The notes below the pieces were generated by a model. It had not been told where the DNA came from, made no database searches, and saw nothing but the letters and a program-made list of their open reading frames with translations. This document shows positions 37,619 to 46,830 of a stretch of DNA of 64,000 nt, piece after piece (positions within the stretch are counted from its first letter, which is position 1; every line of letters begins with the position of its first letter). This stretch comes from Algoriphagus sp. AK58 (GTDB taxonomy: Bacteria; Bacteroidota; Bacteroidia; Cytophagales; Cyclobacteriaceae): assembly GCF_014324365.1 (NCBI RefSeq), contig NZ_QEIG01000008.1, positions 434,001 through 498,000 of the forward strand, in the 5' to 3' direction. The translations under genes were made by a program, and so were the position numbers.

Positions 37619-38692
37619 CTATTTCCTACTGCCCCAAAGACCAAAAGGAATCTCCTCTCCTCGGTTTTTTGCCTTTTCTCTCACATCCAGATGAAAAGTA
37701 AGCGACTTCAACCGTCCTTCAGGATCCATTACTTCCCAACCTGTCAGATACTTAGAAGCCTCCAAATCTGTCAGAGCGTAATATTTTTTCACCAGCGGTT
37801 CTTGCCTTGATTTGAACCATTCCCACGAATCTGAAAAGGTATCCGCACTTCCTCCAACAAGGGGCTTGAGATGATAAGGAACCCGGTAACCCTCCTCTGC
37901 CTTCAGGATATAATGGACATACTCGTGTTCATTTTCAATAATGATCTTTTCCCCATCCAGAATGACTTCCATCAGCACTTCCTCGGGCAAGTCCAGATTT
38001 AGCCTCCAAGACTCTACCACCAGAGATCGCTCCCATTTTTCAAAAAATAAGAGATAGGACTTCAAACCCTGATAAAAACCGAAAAACGCATTCCATCTCA
38101 AAAGCCTTCCAGGCATTTCGGATTCACTGTGTAGAATAAATTCAAAAGTGGGCTGATAAAGATCCAACCAATGCTGAACCTCCTCCATATCAAAAACCTC
38201 TCTGCCTTCTTTTAGCTCCTTCTGAGCCTTCAGGGCAATTTCGGTATGAAGGATCTCGTCGGGACTGAGGTAATAGCCGAGTTTTTCGTCATCATAAATA
38301 GTCAAATAAACCTTGCTCCCATACCACTCTTTGGGTTGATGGCATCGAAGAAAACTACATTCAAAAATATCCCGGATGCAGTGATCCCGAAGATCTGCTG
38401 TCGGCTCTATGATAAAGCGTAAATCCAGGTAATTGAGCGTATTATTTCCTACAAATCGATAAGCTGTCCGGATAAGATCGGGGTTACAGTTGAGTTCGCA
38501 GCAATTCCCCGGCTCCACCTCCAAGTGCTCATCCCCATCTTCCCTAAACTCCCTAAATAACTCCTCCATCTTTCTAATAAAGACTGCCTGAGGCACATCC
38601 TGATAGGTCTGATCCGGATCGAGCAGTTCACCCAAAAGCTGTGCATCCATCTTGGAAAAAGCGTTTAGCACTTGATTGAGGTAGAAATCCAT
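37619..38692 (-). CDS. Hypothetical protein
   Basis: 357 residues from the ATG at 38692; the longer frame to 38755 adds an unlikely leader. It is rich in acidic and aromatic residues, with clustered cysteines (PGNCCELNCNPD near residue 60 and FECSFLRCHQ near 110) that could bind metal. No signal peptide or membrane helix. No family recognised. It may be co-transcribed with the small gene after it. Confidence 0.65.
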   Translation of the reverse strand: MDFYLNQVLNAFSKMDAQLLGELLDPDQTYQDVPQAVFIRKMEELFREFREDGDEHLEVEPGNCCELNCNPDLIRTAYRFVGNNTLNYLDLRFIIEPTADLRDHCIRDIFECSFLRCHQPKEWYGSKVYLTIYDDEKLGYYLSPDEILHTEIALKAQKELKEGREVFDMEEVQHWLDLYQPTFEFILHSESEMPGRLLRWNAFFGFYQGLKSYLLFFEKWERSLVVESWRLNLDLPEEVLMEVILDGEKIIIENEHEYVHYILKAEEGYRVPYHLKPLVGGSADTFSDSWEWFKSRQEPLVKKYYALTDLEASKYLTGWEVMDPEGRLKSLTFHLDVREKAKNRGEEIPFGLWGSRK

Positions 38693-38874
38693 AGGAAGAA
38701 AAGGTTGATAAAAGGGAGTACAATCAACCCAATTCAAAAGAAAATAGAAAGACAATCGGGGCCTGTTATCTTTCTTTTTCGGACGCAGATTGTCCTAAAA
38801 ATTTCAATAAAAAATACAGTGATCTGTACCCCTATGGACCCGCTGTCAAAACAAAAAATAAATCTCCCAAAAAC

Positions 38875-39366
38875 TTACCTCCACAGCCCCCGTCTCGCGC
38901 TTCTGGCTTCCCGTTCTAGTTTCTGAAACAACTCCTGATACCGAACATTGGGCGGATAGGTGGTAGCGCGGGCATAGCCCTCCTTGATCAAAAATGCATT
39001 GACCATAGTTCCGGATTCCAGATAGGCATAAGCCAAAGTCCGTTTGTAGCGATCGTATTTTTGCACATCAAACTCCAGCCTCACCTGCTTATTCAGTAGC
39101 AACTGTTTGGCAAAGGCGCTTGCCTCCTTGCCATAAAATTCCACATCCTTGTTGCCGGTTTTTCTCGATTCCGGAGAATTGATCCCGATAAGCCGGATTT
39201 TTTCTTCCTTTCCTGATGGATGAGTCACCCAAAACGTATCTCCATCAGACACTTTGGTCACCAAAAGTAGTCCTGTTTTACTTTGCGCTATTCCTGTGAA
39301 AGGAGAAATAACGGTAAGAAGCAAGAATATTAAGAATAGAAAATGGGACGGTTTAGACAGATTCAT
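38875..39366 (-). CDS. Secreted thermonuclease (SNase-like)
   Basis: 163 residues. An N-terminal Sec signal peptide (FLFLIFLLLTVISPFTGIAQ) is followed by the staphylococcal-nuclease OB-fold: VTKVSDGDTFWVTHPSG, EEKIRLIGINSPESRK, and KYDRYKRTLAYAYL. Arg and Glu residues in the expected active-site places are present. It is a calcium-dependent nuclease acting in the envelope or outside. It stands alone. Confidence 0.9.
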   Translation of the reverse strand: MNLSKPSHFLFLIFLLLTVISPFTGIAQSKTGLLLVTKVSDGDTFWVTHPSGKEEKIRLIGINSPESRKTGNKDVEFYGKEASAFAKQLLLNKQVRLEFDVQKYDRYKRTLAYAYLESGTMVNAFLIKEGYARATTYPPNVRYQELFQKLEREARSARRGLWR

Positions 39367-39402
39367 AGCAAAAGCTACCCAAAAATGAGTGCTGAGGTTT
39401 TG

Positions 39403-39423
39403 TCATTGGTCATTCGTCATTGA
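39403..39423. repeat. Three tandem 7-bp TCATTNN units
   Basis: TCATTGG, TCATTCG and TCATTGA are contiguous. They lie at the 3' end of the LLM-type gene, whose stop codon at 39417-39419 falls inside the third unit. Confidence 0.6.
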
Positions 39424-40457
39424 AAATTGTGTTTTTTCCTCAGTTTCGGAATCACTTCCTCTCCGATCAGTGCTATGCTTTCTGAAAGCTGCTGATGACT
39501 TAGCCCGGCATTGTCCATCTGAAATGTAAATCGGTCGATACCCCCCAAGGACTCGCTGTGACGTAGGATTTTTTCAGCTACTTCTTCCGGTTCCCCAACT
39601 AGATAGGCTCCCCATTTTGAATTTTGAGCCTCGAAGTGGCCACGGGTTACTGGGGGCCATCCCCGTTCTTTTCCGATACGGGTAAATGTTTGGGCATAGC
39701 CAGGGTAGTAGTTTTCCACCGCTTCTTCGTGCGTTCGGGCAACATATCCCAGGGAGTGAAGCCCAACTTTGAGTTGGTCCTGAGAATATCCCGCCTTATC
39801 TCCTGCTTCCCGATACAAATCGACCAAAGGACGAAAGCGATGCGTTTCGCCCCCAATGACGGCTACCATCAATGGCAATCCAAGAGAGCCAGCACGGGCA
39901 AAAGATCCCGGAGTTCCTCCCACTCCCAGCCAAATCGGTAATTTTTCCTGCACCGGACGAGGATAGATCGCCTGATTCTGCAGGGCAGGACGAAATCTCC
40001 CTGACCAAGTCACCACTTCCTGTTCCCGGATTTGGAGCAAAAGCCCGAGCTTTTCGGCAAATAGCCTGTCATAATCCTGCAGATTGAGCCCGAAAAGGGG
40101 AAATGCCTCCGTAAAAGAACCACGGCCGACTACCATTTCTGCACGTCCCTGAGACACCAAATCCAAGGTAGCAAACTGCTGAAATACCCTTACCGGGTCG
40201 GCTGCACTCAGGACAGTCACTGCACTGCTTAGTCTAATCCTTTTGGTCATCCCGGCGGCAGCTGCCAAAATCACCGAGGTCGCGGAATCTAAAAATTCCT
40301 TGCGGTGATGCTCACCTATGGCAAAGACATCCATGCCCTTTTCATCGGCCAACTTGATCCGCTCCAGCAACTCTCTCATCGCATCCTGAGCAGTGCCCAC
40401 CGGATTGCCATTCTTGTCTGTCACAAATGCCGCAAAGCTGTCTATTCCGACTTCCAT
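39417..40457 (-). CDS. LLM-class flavin-dependent oxidoreductase
   Basis: 346 residues from the ATG at 40457; 19 extra residues upstream in frame are not family-like. The bacterial luciferase-like TIM barrel is seen in AIGEHHRKEFLDSATSVIL, LSSAVTVLSAADPVRVFQQF, LVSQGRAEMVVGRGSFTEAF and LPIWLGVGGTPGSFARAG. Such enzymes are FMN- or F420-linked monooxygenases; the substrate is unknown. It stands alone with a short spacer at its 5' end. Confidence 0.9.
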   Translation of the reverse strand: MEVGIDSFAAFVTDKNGNPVGTAQDAMRELLERIKLADEKGMDVFAIGEHHRKEFLDSATSVILAAAAGMTKRIRLSSAVTVLSAADPVRVFQQFATLDLVSQGRAEMVVGRGSFTEAFPLFGLNLQDYDRLFAEKLGLLLQIREQEVVTWSGRFRPALQNQAIYPRPVQEKLPIWLGVGGTPGSFARAGSLGLPLMVAVIGGETHRFRPLVDLYREAGDKAGYSQDQLKVGLHSLGYVARTHEEAVENYYPGYAQTFTRIGKERGWPPVTRGHFEAQNSKWGAYLVGEPEEVAEKILRHSESLGGIDRFTFQMDNAGLSHQQLSESIALIGEEVIPKLRKKHNFQ

Positions 40458-40682
40458 CGTTTTTTCCTTTCTCTTTATTGGAGTAAAAACCGAGGTCGCA
40501 TCAAAAAGATTCAATGAATCAAGTGTCCTACGTTTCTTGACCCTGGACTAAAATTCAACTTTAGTCCAATGCGGTCCTTTGTATTCAGATGCTGGAATTC
40601 AGCCCAAGTTGGCTTAGTTTTTCCTGCTTCCGGAGAAGCTGGAAAAGGATCAAGGTCAAAACAAAAACCTTACTTTTATCCC

Positions 40683-40910
40683 ATGAACCCCGAAATCCTC
40701 GTCGATCTGGTCACCAAAACCATGCCTTTTGGAAAATACAAGGGTTGGCTGCTGTGCGATATTCCGGAACACTACCTGGTATGGATGCATGCACAAGGCT
40801 TTCCCGAAGGAAAGCTGGGAATGTGGCTGAGTACACTTTATGAAATCCGACTTAACGGGCTGGAGGAAATTCTCCGGGAACTGAAAAACCGCTACCCAGC
40901 CAAACGATGA
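40683..40910 (+). CDS. DUF3820-like small protein
   Basis: 75 residues from the ATG at 40683. The core MPFGKYKGWLLCDIPEHYL then VWMHAQGFPEGKLG is the DUF3820 signature (sometimes called a putative quorum-sensing regulated factor). A TACTTTTA sequence at 40671-40678 resembles a -7 element and ends just before the start. The ATG/stop junction with the next gene overlaps by four bases. Confidence 0.82.
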   Translation: MNPEILVDLVTKTMPFGKYKGWLLCDIPEHYLVWMHAQGFPEGKLGMWLSTLYEIRLNGLEEILRELKNRYPAKR

Positions 40911-41686
40911 AAAAGCTTTTGGCTTCTCTCAAATGGCAGAGGATTTCTGCCAAGGAGATCGACTTCCAAAATTTGGATCAAGAAAGTCGATTTCTGATTC
41001 TCTACTCCATTTTCTACGTCCTTTTGGCAATCGGAATCGGCCAATTGATCCTAGATTTCCCCCTGCCAATTTTGAATGCCAAAGACTTTATCCAAGACTT
41101 TTGGTACGCGGTGGTTTTTAAGTTCACCTTTCTCCTACTCCTACCTAGCCTTATTTTCTTTACTCGTTGGAAATATGGATTTCAGGATCTGCTTTTTGGC
41201 CTAAAACCAAATACTGGGATGATGGTCAAAGGCACTTTTTTGGTCTTGATGGGTTTTTTGATGAACACCAGGCATATCTCAAGGATTGCAGAAGCAATGC
41301 CCAATTTTGAAGACTCCGAACTTCGCTTGCTTTTGGGAACCATTTTACCTTTTCTGATTGCAGGGTTGCCAGAAGAATTGTTTTTCAGAGGAATGCTTCA
41401 AACCAGACTTGAAAAACTTTGGAACACCCCTTTGGCCATTCTTGTCTCCGGATTACTTTTCACGGCTTGGCACTTACCTAGCCGATTTTTCCTTGCAAAT
41501 GGAGTAGAAGGTCAGGCAGGGGATTTGATCTCGGTTCTAATAGGTACCGGAATTCCGGTTTTCTTGGTCAGTTGCTTTTTTGGTTGGCATTGGGCCAGGT
41601 ATCGGAATTTGCCTCTGTTAATTTTAGTGCATTGGGCGATTGATATCTTGCCCTCGTTAAGCTCTTTTTTTGGTCTTAGAAATTAA
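40907..41686 (+). CDS. CPBP-family intramembrane metalloprotease
   Basis: 259 residues with several hydrophobic helices. The Abi/CPBP motifs are present: PEELFFRGMLQTRLEKLW (EExxxR), SGLLFTAWHLPSRFF (FxxxH) and ILVHWAID near the end. The start overlaps the DUF3820-like stop (ATGA). The family is prenyl-endopeptidase-like (Rce1/type II CAAX). Substrate unknown. It ends directly against the converging beta-lactamase-like gene, with no space for a terminator. Confidence 0.9.
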   Translation: MKKLLASLKWQRISAKEIDFQNLDQESRFLILYSIFYVLLAIGIGQLILDFPLPILNAKDFIQDFWYAVVFKFTFLLLLPSLIFFTRWKYGFQDLLFGLKPNTGMMVKGTFLVLMGFLMNTRHISRIAEAMPNFEDSELRLLLGTILPFLIAGLPEELFFRGMLQTRLEKLWNTPLAILVSGLLFTAWHLPSRFFLANGVEGQAGDLISVLIGTGIPVFLVSCFFGWHWARYRNLPLLILVHWAIDILPSLSSFFGLRN

Positions 41687-42814
41687 TCAGGGGGTAATCC
41701 AATCCTCGTAAAGAATATTGACCGCTTTCCGAATCACACGGATATAGCCTTCCTCTTCCACAGGGTCACATCCATTGGTGATCACCACAAAGCCATACTT
41801 TTTCTCCGGGTCAAAAAACATCGCTGAATACAAGCCATACGCCGAACCGGTATGCCCTGTAAGTTCGACTCCAGAGATCAATTTGTCTGTTTTCCAAAGT
41901 GCCAAGCCATAGTTCTCATCTGAAGATAGCGGGGTCTGCATCTCTTGTGCGCTCTTTTTGGATATGATCTTGGCTTTTTCCCCTTTGCCATGATTCATAT
42001 GCATGATCATGTACCTAGCCAGATCGGGAGCAGAAATCTTCAATCCACCTGTGGGCGAAAATATGGGTGTGCTGTAACCCATTTGGTAAGAGGCCAGTTC
42101 TTCCCTTCGGGAAGCATAAGCCGCGGGTGAAGGCATGAATTTGGCCGAATCCCTGGAGTAATTGTACAGCGTTGCAAACCGGGAAACATCCAGATCATCC
42201 ACATTGTATCCTCCATAGAGTCCGAGTGGATCGAGGATGTGTGTTTTGACATAGTGATCGAATCGCTCTCCGGAATACTTTTCAATGATGGTTCCGACCA
42301 TGTTGAAATTCAGGTTGCAGTACTGATAGCCCTTTCCCGGCTCGTAGGCATTGTAGACTTTTTCCCAATTGGGATTCTTGGATGGATTGATGGCGTCCAG
42401 GGTAAAATAACCTTCCGAATCGTTGAGGCTGGAGGTATGCGAAAGCAGCATTCGCAAGGTGATTACCGTGTTGGGAAACTTTGGATTTCTAACCTGAAAT
42501 CCGATCAGCTCGCTTACATCATCATCTAAACTCAACTTCTTCTTTTCCACCAGCTGCATAATGGAAGTAGCCGAAAAAGACTTGGATATCGAGGCAATCC
42601 GAAATAGATCCGAAGCCTGAAGCGGTACTTTTCCTTCCTCCTTCCAACCCAGAGCATCCGTGTAAACCAGCTTCCCATCTTTCACAACCGCTACCGAAAG
42701 CCCCATCACAGGCTGGTTTTCCATCAGTTGAGTCAATCGCTCTTTGGTCTGATTCAGAGCCTGCGCTTGGAATCCGAAAATTAGGAGGGATAGTAAGAGT
42801 AGCATATTCTTCAT
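41687..42814 (-). CDS. Class C beta-lactamase-like serine hydrolase
   Basis: 375 residues with a Sec signal peptide (MLLLLSLLIFGFQAQA). The serine beta-lactamase/DD-peptidase motifs are FRIASISKSFSATSIMQL (SxxK), QYCNLNFNMVG (YxN) and ELTGHTGSAYGLYS (HxG). It is more like broad esterase/peptidase paralogues of AmpC than a true resistance enzyme. Its stop abuts the CPBP gene stop without a gap. Confidence 0.9.
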   Translation of the reverse strand: MKNMLLLLSLLIFGFQAQALNQTKERLTQLMENQPVMGLSVAVVKDGKLVYTDALGWKEEGKVPLQASDLFRIASISKSFSATSIMQLVEKKKLSLDDDVSELIGFQVRNPKFPNTVITLRMLLSHTSSLNDSEGYFTLDAINPSKNPNWEKVYNAYEPGKGYQYCNLNFNMVGTIIEKYSGERFDHYVKTHILDPLGLYGGYNVDDLDVSRFATLYNYSRDSAKFMPSPAAYASRREELASYQMGYSTPIFSPTGGLKISAPDLARYMIMHMNHGKGEKAKIISKKSAQEMQTPLSSDENYGLALWKTDKLISGVELTGHTGSAYGLYSAMFFDPEKKYGFVVITNGCDPVEEEGYIRVIRKAVNILYEDWITP

Positions 42815-42935
42815 GTACCTTTTCGAGTTACTGTTAATTGAGTAATTAGGTTAATGGGCCAATGGGATAGTAAGTTGGCAAGTCAAAAACAAACTCTTTG
42901 TCTTGAGTCTAGCTTCTGATTTCTTGTATCTTCAT

Positions 42936-44672
42936 TCATTCCACCTTCTGTACCTCATACCACTCACTCGTGCCGTTTTCATTAATGGCCTCGATGGTGA
43001 AATAGTAGGTTTTGGTGCGGTCAAGGGTTTTGAGCCAATATTCATTGTTTCCCATGACCATGATGGAGGTGTAGAGTTTGTCCGGTGATGTGCCATAGTA
43101 CAAGTTGTAAGCATAGGCATCCGGCATGGGTGACCACTTGATAAAGGCACTTCGTTTGTCCTTTTCGGTACGAAAAACCATAAACTGCTTCACTTTTTCA
43201 GGCTTAGCTCCTCCCCCATTTCCAAAAACCCGGAAACCGCTAATTGCAAATTTTCCAGTCGGCATGTGGATATTCTCCAATTTGAGAAATCGAGTCTTTA
43301 CCGGAGTTTTCAATTCCACATACTCATGAGGAATATCCGTCGTGTTTTTGCTTTTGTCTACGAGCACTTCCCACTTTTTCCCATCCAAGGAATGGTATAA
43401 AATGTACTGATGATACTGATCTGTGCGCTTACCGAGTCGATCCTGATCCACATCCTGATCGGCATAGTTAATCTGGATAGCATTGACCGTGCTGACCTGA
43501 CCAAGGTCTGTTTGAATCCACTCGCCTTTGTTTCCTGAAGTGGCACTCCAATAGGTTTTGAGATCTTCGTCATTGGCTTTGTTAGCTGTGAAACCACCCA
43601 AAGTAGAAGAAACTGCCATGGGTTTGTCATAGTTGAGCAGCATCCAGCCGGTGAATTTTCCAGCCTTCTCAGTACCAGGCAGAAAGTGTGGATAGTCCCC
43701 AAAAGCCGTGCTGCTCCACATCACATCGTCCCGGTCAAAGCCGGCCGGCCAGATTCCCAATCGGCGCTCAAAGGTATTTTTCACCGAAATCATGATCGTA
43801 CTGATATGCCAGTACAATCCCTGATTGTCTTTAAATGTACTGCCATGCCCCGCCCCTCGTGCAAAACCCCCGAGCTTCATGCTCAGCGGATCAGATTGGG
43901 GAGTGAAAGGTCCCAAGGGAGTTGGCCCAACAACTACCCCATCCGAGTAGCCACTGAATTCGGTACCCGGCGCCCCATATTGCAGGTAGTATTTTCCGTT
44001 GTGTTTAGTCATATGTGCTCCTTCCATAAAGGGATCGAGGAAGGTGTTGTCCATATGCTCCCCAAATCGCTGCCAGCCATATTTGTCGGGTTCGAGCAGG
44101 TACAGCTCTTTTCGGGTCCCAATGGGATCTAGGGTCTTTCGGTCCAACTCGATTCCATACAAGGGATATCTGTTTGAACTGCCATTGTACATATACAATC
44201 GTCCGTCATCATCGGTAAAAAAGTCCGGATCCCAGCCTCCGATTTCAAACTTTTCAACCAAAGGTTTCCATTCATTGGCTGTCGGATTAGTACTCATCCA
44301 GATGGTAAAGTCCTTCTCGTAAGTCGAGCCCATCACCAATACAGTGTCGCCAACAATGCCCACTGCCGGAGCGCAGAGTTCGTCGTAGACTTTGTTCCAA
44401 GGGCGTAGAAAAAGCCGGGAGTGAAACTTCCAGTTGTACATGTCTGTGCTGGTCCAATACCCCCATTGATTGGTGGAAAAAAGGATAAAAGTCCCTTTGT
44501 AATTGACCACCACCGGATCGGCAGTAGCTCGATGGCGACCCCATTCCGAAAAGTTGGGAATGGGCGTATAGCCGTAGTCGAGATTGATCGGATTGCAATA
44601 GGTCTGTTGCTGGGAAAATGCGGGAATTACCCAGCAAAACATCAAAATAAGAAGCAGGTATCGTTGGCTCAT
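42936..44672 (-). CDS. Secreted glycoside hydrolase family 43 with discoidin-like and Fn3 domains
   Basis: 578 residues. A Sec signal peptide precedes a GH43-like five-blade propeller (about residues 20-335) with RATADPVVVNYKGTFILFS, EKFEIGGWDPDFFTDDDGRL and LDPFMEGAHMTKHNGKYYL, which contain likely catalytic Asp and Glu positions. Residues about 350-475 are an F5/8-type-C (discoidin) carbohydrate-binding module (TYWSATSGNKGEWIQTDLGQ), and the C-terminus is an Fn3-like domain. It likely acts on arabinan/xylan-type side chains. It is six bases downstream of a secreted Gfo/Idh oxidoreductase. Confidence 0.9.
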   Translation of the reverse strand: MSQRYLLLILMFCWVIPAFSQQQTYCNPINLDYGYTPIPNFSEWGRHRATADPVVVNYKGTFILFSTNQWGYWTSTDMYNWKFHSRLFLRPWNKVYDELCAPAVGIVGDTVLVMGSTYEKDFTIWMSTNPTANEWKPLVEKFEIGGWDPDFFTDDDGRLYMYNGSSNRYPLYGIELDRKTLDPIGTRKELYLLEPDKYGWQRFGEHMDNTFLDPFMEGAHMTKHNGKYYLQYGAPGTEFSGYSDGVVVGPTPLGPFTPQSDPLSMKLGGFARGAGHGSTFKDNQGLYWHISTIMISVKNTFERRLGIWPAGFDRDDVMWSSTAFGDYPHFLPGTEKAGKFTGWMLLNYDKPMAVSSTLGGFTANKANDEDLKTYWSATSGNKGEWIQTDLGQVSTVNAIQINYADQDVDQDRLGKRTDQYHQYILYHSLDGKKWEVLVDKSKNTTDIPHEYVELKTPVKTRFLKLENIHMPTGKFAISGFRVFGNGGGAKPEKVKQFMVFRTEKDKRSAFIKWSPMPDAYAYNLYYGTSPDKLYTSIMVMGNNEYWLKTLDRTKTYYFTIEAINENGTSEWYEVQKVE

Positions 44673-44678
44673 GGCGTA

Positions 44679-45776
44679 CTATTTTGAGAGAAAAACAGTT
44701 TTTCCGGAGGTTGCGCTTTCTTTGGCTGCTTCCAGGATTTCCATCACGATCAAGTTATTTTCCAAACTGTACGGATCGAAGGGGCTTAACTTCGTCTGGT
44801 TGCGGACTACCGCTTTTAAGACTGAAAAGGGATCATCAAAAGGCTGCGGCCGTGAATCCAACTGAATCTTTTCTTCCTCAAACCCATCATATCCCTGAGC
44901 CATTCTAATGCGTAATTGCTTGGCATTGTCTGAGAAAATCGCTCCAGTCAAGCCGTAGATTTCCATATCCTTTCTACCGATAGGCCAGTTCCAGGAAGCT
45001 TCGATGATGGTCTGAGAAGTAGGATAGGTCAGAATAATGGTCGCCTCATCATCTACTTTGGGATTGTCAGCGGGATTGAGTTGCTGGGTGATCGCCGTTA
45101 CCGAAACAGGTCGCTTTCCATCCAAAAGCCAGGTACTCAAGTTTGCCCCATAGCAGCCAAAGTCCATCAATGCCCCGGCCCCATTTAGCACAGGATCGGT
45201 CAGCCACTTCAAAAACTCCGGGCCTACTCCAATTTTCTTCGGACCTCGATGCCCATCCCGAACGACTATTTTTCTTGCTTCTCCGATTTGACCTGCTTGG
45301 AGCAGCTGATGGGCTTTTTCATTCGTAGCATACCATGACGTCTCGTAATTGGTCAGCAGGTGGATTTGGTGTTTTTGAGCTAAAGCAGCCATCTCTTGGG
45401 CCTGAGACAGACTGACGGCAAGAGGTTTTTCTACCATCACATGCACTCCTCTGGGAGCACAGGCTTGAACAATTTCCAGATGGGCAAATGTTGTCCCAAA
45501 GCCCGTAACAGCCTCTGGCTTGGTTTTCTCCAACATTTCATCCAAGGATTCAAATATCAAATCCATTGACAACCCATGAGCTCTGACATAGCGCTCAGCC
45601 AATGACCTGTCAGACTCGGCAATACCTACAATTTCGATATCAGGGCGCTTGTGGGCTTCGAATACCCAACCTACATGTCCATGATTGAGCCCGGCTACAC
45701 CGATTCTGAATATTTTTTCCTGACCAAACGATGGAAAAAACCAAAGCAAGAGAATAACGACAATCCAATTTTTCAC
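44679..45776 (-). CDS. Exported Gfo/Idh/MocA family oxidoreductase
   Basis: 365 residues from a GTG. A Sec signal peptide (NWIVVILLLWFFPSFGQ) precedes a Rossmann domain with FRIGVAGLNHGHVGWVFEA and the EKP motif (HVMVEKPLAVSLSQA) that carries the catalytic lysine. The C-terminal domain fits sugar oxidoreductases. Export of an NAD(P)-binding enzyme is unusual and suggests cofactor is loaded before export or tightly held. Paired with the GH43 gene, it likely modifies a released sugar; inference. Confidence 0.88.
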   Translation of the reverse strand: MKNWIVVILLLWFFPSFGQEKIFRIGVAGLNHGHVGWVFEAHKRPDIEIVGIAESDRSLAERYVRAHGLSMDLIFESLDEMLEKTKPEAVTGFGTTFAHLEIVQACAPRGVHVMVEKPLAVSLSQAQEMAALAQKHQIHLLTNYETSWYATNEKAHQLLQAGQIGEARKIVVRDGHRGPKKIGVGPEFLKWLTDPVLNGAGALMDFGCYGANLSTWLLDGKRPVSVTAITQQLNPADNPKVDDEATIILTYPTSQTIIEASWNWPIGRKDMEIYGLTGAIFSDNAKQLRIRMAQGYDGFEEEKIQLDSRPQPFDDPFSVLKAVVRNQTKLSPFDPYSLENNLIVMEILEAAKESATSGKTVFLSK

Positions 45777-45857
45777 CAGGGTAAATTAGGGAATTTAATG
45801 AAATACCCCCTTCAGTTTTGAATTGGAAATCAAATTGCCCTTACAAATAGAAGCCCG

Positions 45858-46124
45858 CTATTTGATACGCTCTTTCTGCAGCCTGTCAAACTCCTCCAAA
45901 AGTGCAATTAGCTTGATTCTGACGTTTTTGTCTGAAATATCCAATCCCTGTGCCGAAAATTGGGATTGAATAAACTTCAGCGCATTGTACGGTGTAACCT
46001 GCACTTTGTTGAATGCAGCTTCCTCAGGAGTCAGAATATTGTTATACATATCCATGAGCACATAGCCCCGGTCGGAATTTCGCAAGACTTCCAGGGCCTT
46101 GTCGATGACTGTATTCCAATTCAT
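45858..46124 (-). CDS. Small conserved hypothetical protein
   Basis: 88 residues, with no signal peptide. It reads as helical: MNWNTVIDKALEVLRNSDRG, YNALKFIQSQFSAQGLDIS and IKLIALLEEFDRLQKERIK. No named family recognised. It stands alone between the exported oxidoreductase gene and the divergent MarR gene. Confidence 0.6.
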   Translation of the reverse strand: MNWNTVIDKALEVLRNSDRGYVLMDMYNNILTPEEAAFNKVQVTPYNALKFIQSQFSAQGLDISDKNVRIKLIALLEEFDRLQKERIK

Positions 46125-46287
46125 TTATTGATGGGTTAAGTTTTAAAAAAGTAAAGGGATTAAGCAATTCAAAATACGAATTAAACCCGCCCAAAACCAA
46201 ACAAGTAACAAGCAATGAGGCAATTTGGATAGATATATTTTTCCTATGGTTTTAATAGGAAATTCTAATTTCAGAAAACTATTTTCA

Positions 46288-46295
46288 TATATTTG
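46288..46295 (+). promoter_or_regulatory. -7 element TATATTTG upstream of marR
   Basis: Matches TAnnTTTG, 18 bases before the marR ATG, so the 5' leader is only about 12 bases. TGTCA (46294-46298) and TGACA (46314-46318) frame the start codon as inverted half-sites that could serve autoregulation. Confidence 0.55.
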
Positions 46296-46312
46296 TCACA
46301 CTAACAATTGGT

Positions 46313-46762
46313 ATGACACAGGAACTCTTTGCGCGATATTCTTTTCTTCTCGATCGCACTGCGCGAAAGGTAAAGCAGTATGCGCAACAGCAGTTTAAGC
46401 AAGGAGACTTTGATGTGACCGTTGATCAGTGGCTGGTGCTCAAAAATCTTTCAGAAAATGGGCTGATGAGCCAAACAGAATTGGCAAACCTGGTTTTCAA
46501 GGACCATCCGACACTGACTAGAATCATTGATCTCCTGTGTAAAAAGGGCTACGTGGAAAGAGTCCTTCACCCTACCGACCGTCGAAGTTTTCAGCTTCAT
46601 CTGACCGAAAGCGGTGTAGAAAAAGTCACTGAACTCAAGCCTAAGGTATTGGAGATTCGGGAAAAAGCTTGGGAAAACCTGACCGAAAGCGATTTCGAAG
46701 AATTTAAACGGATTTTGAATACAATCTACCAAAATTTGGATGGACAAATCCTGGAAGAATAA
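46313..46762 (+). CDS. MarR family transcriptional regulator
   Basis: 149 residues, typical length. The winged helix is seen in VTVDQWLVLKNLSENGLMSQ, TELANLVFKDHPTLTRIIDL, LCKKGYVERVLHPTDRRSF, with flanking dimerisation helices. It directly precedes a ferredoxin-NADP reductase and a ferredoxin gene; a palindrome at 46770 may be its target. The ligand is unknown. Confidence 0.93.
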   Translation: MTQELFARYSFLLDRTARKVKQYAQQQFKQGDFDVTVDQWLVLKNLSENGLMSQTELANLVFKDHPTLTRIIDLLCKKGYVERVLHPTDRRSFQLHLTESGVEKVTELKPKVLEIREKAWENLTESDFEEFKRILNTIYQNLDGQILEE

Positions 46763-46769
46763 CAGATAG

Positions 46770-46790
46770 TTAGCATACTAATTATATTTG
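46770..46790 (+). promoter_or_regulatory. Palindrome and -7 element upstream of the reductase gene
   Basis: TTAGCATACTAA (46770-46781) has TTAG/CTAA arms. It is immediately followed by TATATTTG (46783-46790), a good -7 element. A repressor bound there would block initiation. The CA(C/T)ACTAA half-site is also present near the marR promoter. Confidence 0.5.
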
Positions 46791-46830
46791 CACGAACAAA
46801 TCCAACCAGTTTTGGTTGTCAAAAGAAACC

